Shown here: positions 7,993-16,172 of the stretch, one piece after another
Numbering within the stretch: position 1 is the first letter of the stretch
Layout: every line of letters starts with the position of its first letter
Origin: Elusimicrobiota bacterium
GTDB taxonomy: Bacteria > Elusimicrobiota > Elusimicrobia > UBA1565 > UBA9628
Reading direction: 5' to 3'
DNA: 64,000 nt
Assembly: GCA_028868375.1 (NCBI GenBank)
Contig: JAGWUP010000006.1
Span: 103,576 to 167,575, forward strand
Program-made: the position numbers and the translations under genes
The notes under the pieces: model-generated
Seen by the model: the letters and a program-made list of their open reading frames with translations, nothing else
Databases searched by the model: none
What the model was told of the DNA's origin: nothing

Positions 7993-8030
7993 AGCCGCGA
8001 AGCCCGCCCCGGAGCTTCGCGGCTTTTATC
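7993..8030. terminator. Bidirectional Rho-independent terminator
   Basis: A perfect 11-bp stem (AGCCGCGAAGC 7993-8003 / GCTTCGCGGCT 8014-8024) has TTTTAT on the plus side and AAAAAGAG before it, so there is a U-tract on both strands. It should end the tRNA-Ala transcript coming from the right and insulate the deaminase fusion gene. Confidence 0.8.
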
Positions 8031-8062
8031 GTCGAGGATTGCTCCTCTACGCTGCATCAAAC

Positions 8063-8138
8063 TGGTGGACGTGTGGGGGATCGAACCCCAGACCTCTTCC
8101 TTGCGAAGGAAGCGCTCTCCCAGCTGAGCTACACGCCC
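8063..8138 (-). tRNA. tRNA-Ala (anticodon CGC)
   Basis: A 76-nt cloverleaf on the minus strand. The acceptor stem GGGCGTG/CACGTCC includes the G3-U70 wobble pair that defines alanine identity. The D-arm is GCTC...GAGC, the anticodon stem CTTCC/GGAAG with loop TTCGCAA (CGC, reading GCG), and the T-arm TGGGG-TTCGATC-CCCCA. The CCA end is encoded. tRNA 3' ends are common integrase targets and an integrase lies 1.8 kb beyond the 3' end, but I found no duplicated tRNA tail. Confidence 0.95.
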
Positions 8139-8259
8139 GAAATCGGTGCTCGCGGAGAGTTTATCAAACTTTTTCGGCCGCTGGACGCGCGCGGTTGAAT
8201 AGCTCCCAGCTGCTTCGCGTCGCCCTGCCCGCGCGGCAATTTAAAGAGCGCCGGCTGCG

Positions 8260-8553
8260 TCAGCCCCGCCAGGCCCGCCAAATAAAAAAGGCGGCGAGCG
8301 CGCAGGCGCAAGCGAGAAACCAAGCGATCATGCCCTCGGGACGCAGGGGGTTGAGGAGCACCGAGAGGGCCTGGCGGCGGGCGTGCCTGAAACATAAGCA
8401 CCCGGTGCGCGGCAAGCCCACGAAATGCCGGGTGTGGCCGGGAGCGCCGCATCGCTCGCAGAGGCCGCAGAAGCCGCGCGGGACTCCCTTTTTGATCAAA
8501 AGCTGGCGCCCTTCTTCCTTATCCCAAAGATCGCAATAACAGTCCTTGTTCAT
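8260..8553 (-). CDS. Small Cys/His-rich protein with C-terminal membrane anchor
   Basis: 97 residues from the ATG at 8553. The N-terminal part is rich in potential zinc ligands (CYCD, then FCGLCERCGAPGHTRH, then TGCLCFRHARR), arranged like two ribbons. The last about 20 residues (IAWFLACACALAAFFIWRAW) form a tail-anchor-like helix. The upstream open frame is only repeat-B DNA, so the longer 141-codon reading is rejected. A TTAGAAT box lies 13 nt before the ATG. I do not recognise the family. A membrane-tethered zinc-binding adaptor is plausible but unproven. Confidence 0.55.
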   Translation of the reverse strand: MNKDCYCDLWDKEEGRQLLIKKGVPRGFCGLCERCGAPGHTRHFVGLPRTGCLCFRHARRQALSVLLNPLRPEGMIAWFLACACALAAFFIWRAWRG

Positions 8554-8624
8554 GTCTGGAGGGAGCATTCTAATAATTCCGCAGAGGATTGCGCGCCCTG
8601 CCTGGGAGAGCAAGCCGCCGCTCG

Positions 8625-8722
8625 TCATGGCCTTACGCACTTCCCTATCCGGCCATGGTTTTCTTCCCGAATTCTTCGGAATCAAGCCATTCCCTTCGGC
8701 CAGACGCGGGCCGGCTACGCCG
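8625..8722. repeat. Dispersed repeat B, copy 1 (interrupted)
   Basis: It contains GTCATGGCCTTACGC followed by CTTCCCTATCCGGCCA, then about 45 bp of unrelated sequence, then GGCCAGACGCGGGCCGGC ending in a GCCGGC-type hairpin. The same pieces, uninterrupted, occur at 16117-16172 and in part at 49431-49465, each time just past the stop of a minus-strand gene. The final hairpin may act as a terminator for the gene ending at 8725. Confidence 0.65.
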
Positions 8723-8724
8723 GC

Positions 8725-10767
8725 CTAGAACTTCGGCAGGATCTGTACGCCGGGGCGATCCGGATCGCTTCGAGGGGGGAGAATGGAATCGCCCCAGGTC
8801 AGCGCCGTGCCGACGGCCCAGACGAGGAGGGCGAAGCAGACGCATAGTGCGAGACATTTCGCCAAAGCCGTCGCTCCACCGGAGGCGAGGACGGGAAAGG
8901 TCAGGACCAACGCGATGGCCGCAGCGGCGCCGAAAGAGTTGCGCAGAAGCTGCCGGCTTCCAAAGGGCCTAAGGGGCGGCGTCAATGTCACCGCCGCGGC
9001 GTTGGCGGCGTCGCCGGCCCGCGCCAAGGCCTTGCCGTCGCCCTCCTCCAGCAGCCGGAGCAGGTTGCGCAGCGACTGGGCCGCCTCGTGGCGCCGCAAC
9101 TTCTGCGCAACGGAAAGATTGCGATCCCTTTCGATCTGCTCCAGGTAATTGACGAGCGCGCCGCGCAGCGAGGAGGCAAGCCCTGAAACCAGCCAGCGCG
9201 CCAAGCCGAGATTATCGTTTGCGACCGCCAGTTCCAAGGTGGCGAGATCAAAACCAAGCTCCTCGGCGGTCAGGCCGCTGCGCCGCCGGGCATCGGCCGC
9301 CAGCGCGCGGGAGAGATTCGAAACGGCCGCGTAGGCCGGCCGGTAATCCTCTAGGCCCAGCGCCGGCGCCGGGAAGCCGCGGGATAGGGACGATGCGGGC
9401 GCGGAGACGGTGGCCGGGCGGGGGGTGCGTTTAAAAATCCGGAGGCGCAATCGCAGCCGGCCGACAATGGTGCCCAGCCGTCGCGCCAAGGCCTTGAGGC
9501 GCTCGCCGGGGCGGCCTAGGACGTAGCGCCGCGCCGCTTCTGCCGCGCGCGAGGCGCCTGCGATCTGCGCGCCGACATGCTCGCCCGTCTGAGTGCCGTC
9601 GAGGCTGTCGAGCAGGGCCAGCAAGGAGCGCTGGGCCTGCCGAAGCTCCGTCGGAGCGCGAGAGCCGGCGGCGGGCAGGCGCAAGGCCAGCGAGCGCAGG
9701 TCGCGGGTTTTCCGGAACGCCTCCGCCGGAGAATCGGCCTTTGTGGCGGCGGCCAGCAGGTCTCGCAAGCGCGCCGCCTGCTCCGAGCGGTCTTTCCCGG
9801 CCATCTCCAGGGCTTGCGTCAGGGACTGGGCAGCGGAAAAGGCTTGTTGATAGAGGGAGAGCGGCAGGCTTTCTCCCGCCTGCCTAGCGGCGGCCCGCAG
9901 CGCAAGGGCCGCGCGCAGGCTACGGGCGGATGGTTCATCGAGGAAGGGGCGCGACAGCAAGGCCTGGGCCAGCTCCGCCCGCTCCTCCTCCAGCAGACCC
10001 GCATGAGCCTGCCGCGAGAACTCCCGGGCCGCCTGGATTTCCTCCCGTTGCGCGCTCCCAAGCGCCTGCGAAACCAGCCCGCGTCGCCGCTCCGGCGGCA
10101 ACTCATGGAACTCCCCGCTCCAGCCTCCCAAATGGCGCGCCAGCAAGGCATAGCTCTCTTTCGTGCGCGCAAGCGTCAAATCCATCCGGGACAACGCCAG
10201 AGCGGCCGGAGAATCATCCGGCAGGGCGCCGGCGATGGAGACGATCCAGGGCGGATCGGCCAGCTCCTGCGCCAGCGCCCTAGCCTCATCAAGCCCGATC
10301 TCGGATCTGGCGCGCGCCAGGCGATGCTGCCGCTCGACGTCCAAAAAATAGAGGTCGTCATGGGCCAGCCGGGACAACTCCGCGGCATCCGACGTCCGCA
10401 TGGCTTGGTCGGCCCTGCGCGCGGCGCGTTCGACGACGAGCTTCAAGCGGCTTTTAAGGAAGCGCTGCCTATCCGGGGCGGACATCCGTCGGAACCGCGC
10501 CAGGGAAACATCGCTCTGGGCGGACAAGTCCTCAAGCCAAGGCGCCGCGATTTGCCGCTCCATCGGATCCTTCAGGTTCAGGCCGGCGAAGCGCTGGAAG
10601 ATCGCGGCCACGCCGGGCTGCGCCGGAGCGCTGCGTCGCGCCAGGGCCGCGTCCAAACCGGACTGCAGCCCCTCCCGCCAGCTCGACGGCCCGGAGGAAA
10701 CGGCCGCGCGCGCCGGCGCGGCGGCGAGCAGCGCCGCCAGGGCGCAAGCCTCCAGCCAACGAATCAT
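8725..10767 (-). CDS. Large exported helical protein with two C-terminal membrane helices
   Basis: 680 residues and not recognised. A clear signal peptide (residues 1-22, AALLAAAPARA) is followed by about 590 residues that are almost entirely Ala/Leu/Arg/Glu-rich and predicted helical, with no cysteines, a short proline-rich break near residues 450-470, and two hydrophobic helices near the end (about 610-630 and 635-660). The topology would place the long helical part outside the cytoplasm, anchored in the inner membrane. TATGCT lies 6 nt before the ATG with no Shine-Dalgarno, a leaderless pattern. It stands alone, convergent with nothing, and ends in repeat B. Confidence 0.6.
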   Translation of the reverse strand: MIRWLEACALAALLAAAPARAAVSSGPSSWREGLQSGLDAALARRSAPAQPGVAAIFQRFAGLNLKDPMERQIAAPWLEDLSAQSDVSLARFRRMSAPDRQRFLKSRLKLVVERAARRADQAMRTSDAAELSRLAHDDLYFLDVERQHRLARARSEIGLDEARALAQELADPPWIVSIAGALPDDSPAALALSRMDLTLARTKESYALLARHLGGWSGEFHELPPERRRGLVSQALGSAQREEIQAAREFSRQAHAGLLEEERAELAQALLSRPFLDEPSARSLRAALALRAAARQAGESLPLSLYQQAFSAAQSLTQALEMAGKDRSEQAARLRDLLAAATKADSPAEAFRKTRDLRSLALRLPAAGSRAPTELRQAQRSLLALLDSLDGTQTGEHVGAQIAGASRAAEAARRYVLGRPGERLKALARRLGTIVGRLRLRLRIFKRTPRPATVSAPASSLSRGFPAPALGLEDYRPAYAAVSNLSRALAADARRRSGLTAEELGFDLATLELAVANDNLGLARWLVSGLASSLRGALVNYLEQIERDRNLSVAQKLRRHEAAQSLRNLLRLLEEGDGKALARAGDAANAAAVTLTPPLRPFGSRQLLRNSFGAAAAIALVLTFPVLASGGATALAKCLALCVCFALLVWAVGTALTWGDSILPPRSDPDRPGVQILPKF

Positions 10768-10880
10768 GGCCCAAGCATAGCGCTACCGATCTTAAGCGTC
10801 ATGGGGCTTTCGGGCCCATTCCGTCTAGGCCCGGCGGGCATCCGATCCGACGGCCCGTCGAAAAGCCCGCGGGAAATGGC

Positions 10881-10886
10881 TAGAAT
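10881..10886 (+). promoter_or_regulatory. -10 box of leaderless leader ORF
   Basis: TAGAAT stands 7 nt before the GTG of the 12-codon leader ORF at 10894. No recognisable Shine-Dalgarno lies between them. The arrangement matches the other leaderless-looking starts in this window. Confidence 0.5.
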
Positions 10887-10893
10887 GGGGCCC

Positions 10894-10932
10894 GTGACCA
10901 TCGAGACGCTGCCGTCGGAGGAGCCGGCGTGA
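10894..10932 (+). CDS. 12-residue leader peptide ORF
   Basis: GTG ACC ... GCG TGA encodes MTIETLPSEEPA. Its stop overlaps the GTG of the glycosyltransferase gene (GTGA), and the GGAGGAG inside its codons serves as that gene's Shine-Dalgarno. The leader would open the ribosome site by translational coupling. It has no regulatory-amino-acid run, so attenuation is unlikely. It is below normal gene-calling size, and the evidence is the -10 spacing plus the exact overlap. Confidence 0.4.
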   Translation: MTIETLPSEEPA

Positions 10933-12143
10933 GCGGCCGCAAGGCGCTGCTCCTGATCCTCGTCGCGGGCCTGGCCCTGCGCCTGGGCTACGCCTTAAGG
11001 ACGGCGCAAAAAACATCCTCTCTTCCCGACCCGGACGACTATTGCGGCCTGGCCCTCTCCTTCGCCCGCGACGGCTCCCTCTCGCTTGACGGCCGTTTGA
11101 CGGCGCATCGCGAGCCCGCCTACCCGATCGCCCTGGGCCTGGCCTTTCTCGCCCTGGGCGCGACCTTGAAGGCGGGCCTGGCCCTCAACCTCCTGGCCTC
11201 GATGCTTTCCCTGCTCTTGATCTACGATCTGGGGCGGCGCCTCTTTGACGAGCGCTCGGCGCTGGCGGCCGCGGCCATCGCGGCCCTCTATCCGCCCTTC
11301 ATCTTCTACGCCGCCCAACTGAGGCGGGAGACCTGGATGGTGTTCGTGACGCTCCTTGGCCTCTGGGCGCTCTGCAGCGCTCAGCAGGCCGGACGGGCGC
11401 GCGGCTTCGCCCTGGCGGGCTTGGCCAACGCCCTGGGGCCGTTAAGCAACATCGTCTTTCTGCCCTTCGGCCTTCTTGTCGCCCCCGCCCTGGCCTGGTG
11501 GTCTCATCGCCGCCAAAAGCGCCCGGCGGCCGCGCTGACCGCGGCCTACCTGGCCTGCTTTCTCGCCCTCTGCGGGCTGTGGCCCCTGCGCAACAGAATA
11601 GAGCTGGGACGCTTCTATCTCGGCGGCTCCGGCGGCGGCTGGGCCAACCTCTACGACTATCTCGTCGTCCCGGAAAATCTGGGCGGCACGCCGCGACAAA
11701 CGGCCCTGCTCGCCGCCGATCCCGTCGTCAAGAAGGGCGACTCCCTGGATCCCATCGCCCGAGACCGTTGGTACTTCGAGGCCGGTCTGCGCTTCATTAA
11801 ACGCCACCCAGCGCGCTACGCCCGCCTGCTGCTCTGGCGCTGCCTCGATTTCTGGCGGCCCTGGCCCAGGCCCAGGCCCTATCCGCTGCCCTACTGGCTG
11901 CTCAAGGCGATCGGCCTCTTCTCCGACGCCTGGATCATCCCGCTGGGCTGGCTGGCCATACTGTGCTTGCGGGCTTGGACGCCGGAGCGGCTCTGGCTGC
12001 TGGGCTTTGGAACCTCCGTCAGCGCCGTCTACATCGCCGTCTTCACGATGAACCGCTACCGGCTGCCGGTCATGCCCATGCTCATCCTGTTCGCCGCCGC
12101 GGCCCTGGTCCGCGCCGTCGAGGCCCTCCGCCGGGCAATCTAG
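10929..12143 (+). CDS. GT39-like membrane glycosyltransferase
   Basis: 404 residues with about 9-10 membrane helices. After the first helix comes the acidic loop motif DPDDYCGLALSFARDGS and then HREPAYPIALG, the arrangement of the PMT/ArnT (GT39/GT83-like, GT-C fold) family, where the Asp pair coordinates the metal or polyprenyl-phosphate sugar donor. LRRETWMVF lies in a later loop. It should transfer a sugar from a lipid-linked donor to an extracytoplasmic acceptor, which is not identifiable. The start GTG has GGAGGAG 5 nt upstream and is coupled to a leader ORF. The 3' end overlaps convergent mltG by 4 bp. Confidence 0.75.
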   Translation: MSGRKALLLILVAGLALRLGYALRTAQKTSSLPDPDDYCGLALSFARDGSLSLDGRLTAHREPAYPIALGLAFLALGATLKAGLALNLLASMLSLLLIYDLGRRLFDERSALAAAAIAALYPPFIFYAAQLRRETWMVFVTLLGLWALCSAQQAGRARGFALAGLANALGPLSNIVFLPFGLLVAPALAWWSHRRQKRPAAALTAAYLACFLALCGLWPLRNRIELGRFYLGGSGGGWANLYDYLVVPENLGGTPRQTALLAADPVVKKGDSLDPIARDRWYFEAGLRFIKRHPARYARLLLWRCLDFWRPWPRPRPYPLPYWLLKAIGLFSDAWIIPLGWLAILCLRAWTPERLWLLGFGTSVSAVYIAVFTMNRYRLPVMPMLILFAAAALVRAVEALRRAI

Positions 12144-13108
12144 CGGGATCGACCCTTGCCGCGCAGCAGGCGCCGCTTGAGCGCGCGCTTGGCCCGCAGA
12201 TGCTCGGCCAGGGTCGCGCTAAAGACGTGGCCGCCCCTGCCGTCGGCGACGAAGTAGAGGGCGTCGGTGGCGGCGGGATGCAGGGCGGCGCGGAAGGATT
12301 CCAGGCCGAAGCTGCAGATCGGCCCCGGCGGCAAGCCGTAGTGGACGTAGGTGTTGTAGGGGGAATCAAGCCGCAAATCGTCCAGGCTCAAGGCGCTCTT
12401 CCAACGGCCCAGGGCGTACTGGACCGTGGGGTCGGCCTCCAGGCGCATGCGCCGCCGCAGGCGGTTCCAGTAGACCCCGGCGATCAGCGGCCGCTCCCGC
12501 GCCCGCTCCGCCTCCCGCTCGACGATGGAGGCCAGGGTCATCGTCTGAAAAAGCGTCAGGTTGGACCGTCCCCGCGCCCGGATGAACTCCGGAACGACGC
12601 GGGAGGCGAACTCCGCGCGCATCCTCTCGGCCGCCTGGGCGGCCGGGGTGTCGGGATCGAAGTAGTAGGTCGTGGGAAACAGATAGCCCTCGAGGCCGCG
12701 GCCCTCCGGATTGTCGCCGCGGACGTAGCGCAGGAACGCGGAGGCCTTGCAGACGCCGGCGGCCTCCAGGCGCTGGGCGATCTGCCAGCTGGCGAAGCCC
12801 TCCGGAATCGCCACCCTGATGCCGGGGCTGCGCGAGCCGTCTCGCAGGGCGAGCAGCAGGGCGCCCAGGCGCATGCGGCGGCGCAAGCGGTAGGTGCCCG
12901 CGTGCAGGCGGCGGTCCTCCCCGCTCCAGCGCGCGGCCAGGCGAAAGAGGGTGGCCGAGAAGATCACGCCGTCCTGCCGCAGCAAGACCCCCGCCTGGGC
13001 GGCGTTGACCCCGGCGGGCAGCGTGACCTCCAGCGGGCCGCCCGGCACCAGGCGCCAAAACAGCAGGCCCGCCGCCAGCAGCGCCGCCGCGGCCAGGGCC
13101 TTGCGCAT
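12140..13108 (-). CDS. mltG: Endolytic murein transglycosylase MltG
   Basis: 322 residues. One N-terminal membrane anchor (residues 5-20) precedes a LysM-like region (about 25-90) and the YceG catalytic domain. Family motifs seen are LEGYLFPTTYYFDP, ASIVEREA with the catalytic Glu, RLEADPTVQYALG and DSPYNTYVHYGLPPGPICSFG. It cleaves nascent peptidoglycan strands in the periplasm and is thought to set glycan length. The start overlaps the mutase stop (TGATG), so it is translated as the third gene of tyrS-mutase-mltG. Confidence 0.92.
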   Translation of the reverse strand: MRKALAAAALLAAGLLFWRLVPGGPLEVTLPAGVNAAQAGVLLRQDGVIFSATLFRLAARWSGEDRRLHAGTYRLRRRMRLGALLLALRDGSRSPGIRVAIPEGFASWQIAQRLEAAGVCKASAFLRYVRGDNPEGRGLEGYLFPTTYYFDPDTPAAQAAERMRAEFASRVVPEFIRARGRSNLTLFQTMTLASIVEREAERARERPLIAGVYWNRLRRRMRLEADPTVQYALGRWKSALSLDDLRLDSPYNTYVHYGLPPGPICSFGLESFRAALHPAATDALYFVADGRGGHVFSATLAEHLRAKRALKRRLLRGKGRSR

Positions 13109-14685
13109 CAGCCGGCGAAGACCGGATACTCCCCGAAGGTTTCCTTGAGCGCGGCGGTGATCTCGCCCACGGTGCCGTACGCCTCCACCGCCTCGAGGAT
13201 GGCGGGCAGCAAGTTCTCGCGGCCCGCCGCCTCCCGCCGCAGGCGGCCCAAGCAGGCCTCCAGGCGGGCTTGGTCGCGTCCGGCGCGCAGGGCGCGCAGG
13301 CGCTCGACCTGCTCCTCCTCGACGTGCGCCTCGATCTTGAGGATGGCGGGGGGCTTGGCGTCCGCGGCGTGGACGTTGACGCCGACGATGCTGCGCCGGC
13401 GCGCGCCCAAGTCCTGCTCGAAGCGGTAGGCCGTCTCGGCGATCTCGCGGTGGAAAAAGCCCGCCTCCAAGGCCGGCACGACCCCGCCCAGCTCCTTGAT
13501 GCGCCGCATCAATTCCCCGGCGCGCCGCTCCATCTCGGCGGTCAGGCTCTCGAGGTAATAGGAGCCGCCGAAGGGATCCGGGGTGTCGGCCACTCCGGTC
13601 TCGTGGGCGATGATCTGCTGGGTGCGCAAGGCCAGCATCACCGCCTCGTCGGTGGGCAGGGCCAGGGCCTCGTCGAAGGAGTTGGTGTGCAGGCTCTGCG
13701 TGCCGCCCAGGACCGCCGCCAGCGCCTGGTAGGCGACGCGGACCAAGTTGTTGAGCGGCTGCTGGGCCGTCAGGGAGACCCCGGCCGTCTGGCAGTGCAT
13801 CGGCAGCATCCAGGAGATCTCCTTCTTGGCCCCGAACTCCTCGCGCATCAGGCGCGCCCAGATGGCGCGCGCCGCGCGAAGCTTGGCGATCTCCTCGAAG
13901 AAGCAGTTGTGCACGTCGAAGAAAAAGGAGAGCTGGGAGGCGAAGTCGTCCACTTGAAGGCCGCGGGCGAGCAGCCGCTCCACGTACTCGCGCCCGTCGC
14001 CCAGGGTGAAGGCCAGCTCCTGGGCGGCGTCGGCTCCGGCCTCGCGGATGTGGTAGCCGGAGATCGAGATGGGATAGAAGCGCGGCACCTCGCGCACGCA
14101 GAACTCTATGGTGTCCAGCACCAGGCGCAGGGACGGCTCCGGGGGAAAGAGATACTCGTTCTGCGCGATGTACTCCTTCAAGATGTCGGTCTGGCAGGTG
14201 CCGCGCACGCGCTTGAAGGGCACGCCCTGCTTCTTGGCCACGGCCAGGTACATCGCCAGAAGCACCGGGGCGGGCAGGTTGATCGTCATGGAGGTCGAGA
14301 CCTTGGCCAGGTCGATGCCGGAAAACAAGGCCTCCATGTCGGCCAGGGAGTCGACCGCCACGCCCTCGCGCCCGACCTCGCCGGCCGAGCGCGGATCGTC
14401 GCTGTCTAGCCCCATCAGCGTGGGCAGATCGAAGGCGGTCGACAGCCCCGTTTCGCCGTGGGAAAGAAGGTACTTGAAGCGCTCGTTGGTGTCCTTGGCG
14501 CTCTTGTGGCCCGCGAACTGCCGCATCGTCCAGTAATTGACCCGGTAGCCGGAGCCCTTGAGGCCGCGCGCGTAGGGAAACTGCCCCGGCCTGCCCAGCT
14601 CGGAGAGCAGGTCGCGCCCGGCCAGGCGCTCCGGCCCGTACTCCATGTCGACCGGGATGCCGGACAAGGTGGTGGGCTGGCTCAC
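13108..14685 (-). CDS. Methylmalonyl-CoA mutase, large (catalytic) subunit
   Basis: 525 residues. The whole TIM-barrel substrate domain is present: [27 protein letters not shown] opens it (here split as PYARG...YWTMRQFAG), with [45 protein letters not shown] and [21 protein letters not shown] following. The C-terminal B12-binding domain is absent, so it must partner a separate small cobalamin-binding subunit not in this window. It interconverts methylmalonyl-CoA and succinyl-CoA in propionate metabolism. The GTG start overlaps the tyrS stop, an odd operon partner. Confidence 0.92.
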   Translation of the reverse strand: MSQPTTLSGIPVDMEYGPERLAGRDLLSELGRPGQFPYARGLKGSGYRVNYWTMRQFAGHKSAKDTNERFKYLLSHGETGLSTAFDLPTLMGLDSDDPRSAGEVGREGVAVDSLADMEALFSGIDLAKVSTSMTINLPAPVLLAMYLAVAKKQGVPFKRVRGTCQTDILKEYIAQNEYLFPPEPSLRLVLDTIEFCVREVPRFYPISISGYHIREAGADAAQELAFTLGDGREYVERLLARGLQVDDFASQLSFFFDVHNCFFEEIAKLRAARAIWARLMREEFGAKKEISWMLPMHCQTAGVSLTAQQPLNNLVRVAYQALAAVLGGTQSLHTNSFDEALALPTDEAVMLALRTQQIIAHETGVADTPDPFGGSYYLESLTAEMERRAGELMRRIKELGGVVPALEAGFFHREIAETAYRFEQDLGARRRSIVGVNVHAADAKPPAILKIEAHVEEEQVERLRALRAGRDQARLEACLGRLRREAAGRENLLPAILEAVEAYGTVGEITAALKETFGEYPVFAG

Positions 14686-15842
14686 CGCAGCCTCACCCGG
14701 ACGAACTGATGCCGCCCCATCTGCAGCACGAAGGCCTCCGGCCGCTTAACCGGCTCATCGCGGGCGGCCTTGCGCCCGTCGACGCGCACCCCGCCCTGCT
14801 GGATCAAGCGCCGCGCCTCGTTGCGCGACTTGACCCCGCCGCAGCGCAGGACGATCTCGCTTAAGGCCAGGCCCGGGGGAAGCTCCACGCAGCGCACGTC
14901 GGAGGGCAGCTCTTTTTTGGAGAAGGTGTCCTCGAAATAGCGGCGGGCCTGCTCGGCCGCCTCCTGCCCGTGGAAGCGCGCGGTCACGCGCTCGGCCAGG
15001 CCCTTCTTGGCCAGCATCGGATGCAGGGCCTTGACCGCGGACAGGTCCTCGTCGGTGAGCAGCTCGTAATAGGACAGCATCAGCTCGTCGGAGACCTTCA
15101 TGAGCTTTCCGAACATCTCCCGGGGCGGCTCGTTGAAGGCGATGGCGTTGCCGTAGGACTTGGACATCTTCTTTACGCCGTCCAAGCCGACCAAGAGCGG
15201 CACCGTCAGCGCCACCTGCGGCTCTTGGCCCTCCTCCTGCTGCAGCTTGCGCCCCATGAGCAGGTTGGTGAGCTGATCGTTGCCGCCCAGCTCGACGTCG
15301 GCGCGCACCGCCACCGAGTCGTAGCCCTGCAGCAGGGGATAGAACGTCTCCAGCATCGTCAGCGGCGAATTCTCCTTGAGCCGCGCCTTGAAGTCCTCGC
15401 GGGCCAGCAGTTGCTGCACCGTCACGCGCTTGAGGGTCTCCAGCAGTCGAGCGCCCATGAAGGGCTTAAGCCACTCCGAGTTAAAGCGCGTCTCCGTCTT
15501 GGCCCGGTCGAGGATCTTGAAGGCCTGCTCCTGGTAGGTGCGGGCGTTTTGCGCCACCTCCGCCGCGCCCAGGCTCGGGCGGGTGGCGTCGCGGCCGGAG
15601 GGATCGCCGACCATGGCCGTGAAGTCGCCGATGATCAGCACCGCCTGATGGCCCAGCTCCTGGAACTGCCGCAGCTTGGCCAGAGCGAGGCTGTGGCCCA
15701 GGTGCAGGTCGGCCGAGGTCGGATCGACCCCCAGCTTGACGCGCAGGGTTTTGCCGGAGGAAAGCTTGGCGGCCAACTCCTGCTCCGAGACCAGCGAGAG
15801 CGCGCCGCGCTTTAATCGCGCCAGTTGAGCGTCGAGATCCAT
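14682..15842 (-). CDS. tyrS: Tyrosyl-tRNA synthetase
   Basis: 386 residues of the shorter TyrZ-like type. Class-I signatures are DPTSADLHLGHSLALAKL (HLGH is the HIGH box) and KKMSKSYGN. ELGGNDQLTNLLMGRKLQ is the tyrosine/tRNA region. A C-terminal S4 RNA-binding domain starts near residue 325 (LRCGGVKSRNEARRLIQQGG). TACACT lies 9 nt before the ATG with no Shine-Dalgarno. It is first in the operon with the mutase and mltG. Confidence 0.95.
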   Translation of the reverse strand: MDLDAQLARLKRGALSLVSEQELAAKLSSGKTLRVKLGVDPTSADLHLGHSLALAKLRQFQELGHQAVLIIGDFTAMVGDPSGRDATRPSLGAAEVAQNARTYQEQAFKILDRAKTETRFNSEWLKPFMGARLLETLKRVTVQQLLAREDFKARLKENSPLTMLETFYPLLQGYDSVAVRADVELGGNDQLTNLLMGRKLQQEEGQEPQVALTVPLLVGLDGVKKMSKSYGNAIAFNEPPREMFGKLMKVSDELMLSYYELLTDEDLSAVKALHPMLAKKGLAERVTARFHGQEAAEQARRYFEDTFSKKELPSDVRCVELPPGLALSEIVLRCGGVKSRNEARRLIQQGGVRVDGRKAARDEPVKRPEAFVLQMGRHQFVRVRLR

Positions 15843-15945
15843 GCGCGGGGTAGTGTATCAAATGGACGGCGCCGGCAAACCGGCTGACGCCGGCCCCCAA
15901 TCCTCAGTCAAGCTCTGAAGGCTGGCGGCGGCTGTGCTGCCATGA

Positions 15946-16096
15946 TTTCACCTCGCCGGTGAAAAGCCGAACGGCCGGGGCTTCTGCCAAGAAGCGCTGC
16001 GGCGGGTGACGGCGAGGAACGCGGCGAGCGAGCACTTCCGGGGCGCAGCGAAGCCGCGTCCGGAGCCGTCAGGACCCGCCGACTGCGCTTCTTGGC
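15946..16096 (-). repeat. Dispersed palindromic element A, copy 1
   Basis: A roughly 150-bp element whose reverse complement matches 23573-23722, including about 80 consecutive near-identical bases. It is internally palindromic: arms around GCGCTGCGGCGGGT / ACCCGCCGACTGCGC, inner GACGGC/GCCGTC pairs, and an end motif TTCACCTCGCCGGTGAA. It occupies the gene-free gap between tyrS and priA (15843-16172) and encodes no protein. It is MITE- or REP-like by structure. Confidence 0.8.
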
Positions 16097-16116
16097 TGAG
16101 GATCAGGACGCCGGCC

Positions 16117-16172
16117 GTCATGGCCTGACGCATTTTCCCTATCCGGCCAGACGCAAGCCGGCTGACGCCGGC
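16117..16172. repeat. Dispersed repeat B, copy 2 (most complete)
   Basis: GTCATGGCCTGACGC, then TTTTCCCTATCCGGCCAGAC, then GCAAGCCGGCTGACGCCGGC. It ends directly at the priA stop. On the minus strand it begins with the hairpin AAGCCGGCgtcaGCCGGCTT, a likely 3'-end structure for priA mRNA. Confidence 0.65.

Noticed and set aside
5041..8138. att-site duplication of the tRNA-Ala 3' end at the far side of the island
   Set aside because: I compared the last about 20 bases of the tRNA with the 4.7-5.3 kb region and saw no match beyond a few bases.
8554..8685. Upstream extension of the small Cys-rich membrane protein to 141 codons
   Set aside because: The added residues are translated from dispersed repeat B, and a -10 box lies within the extension.
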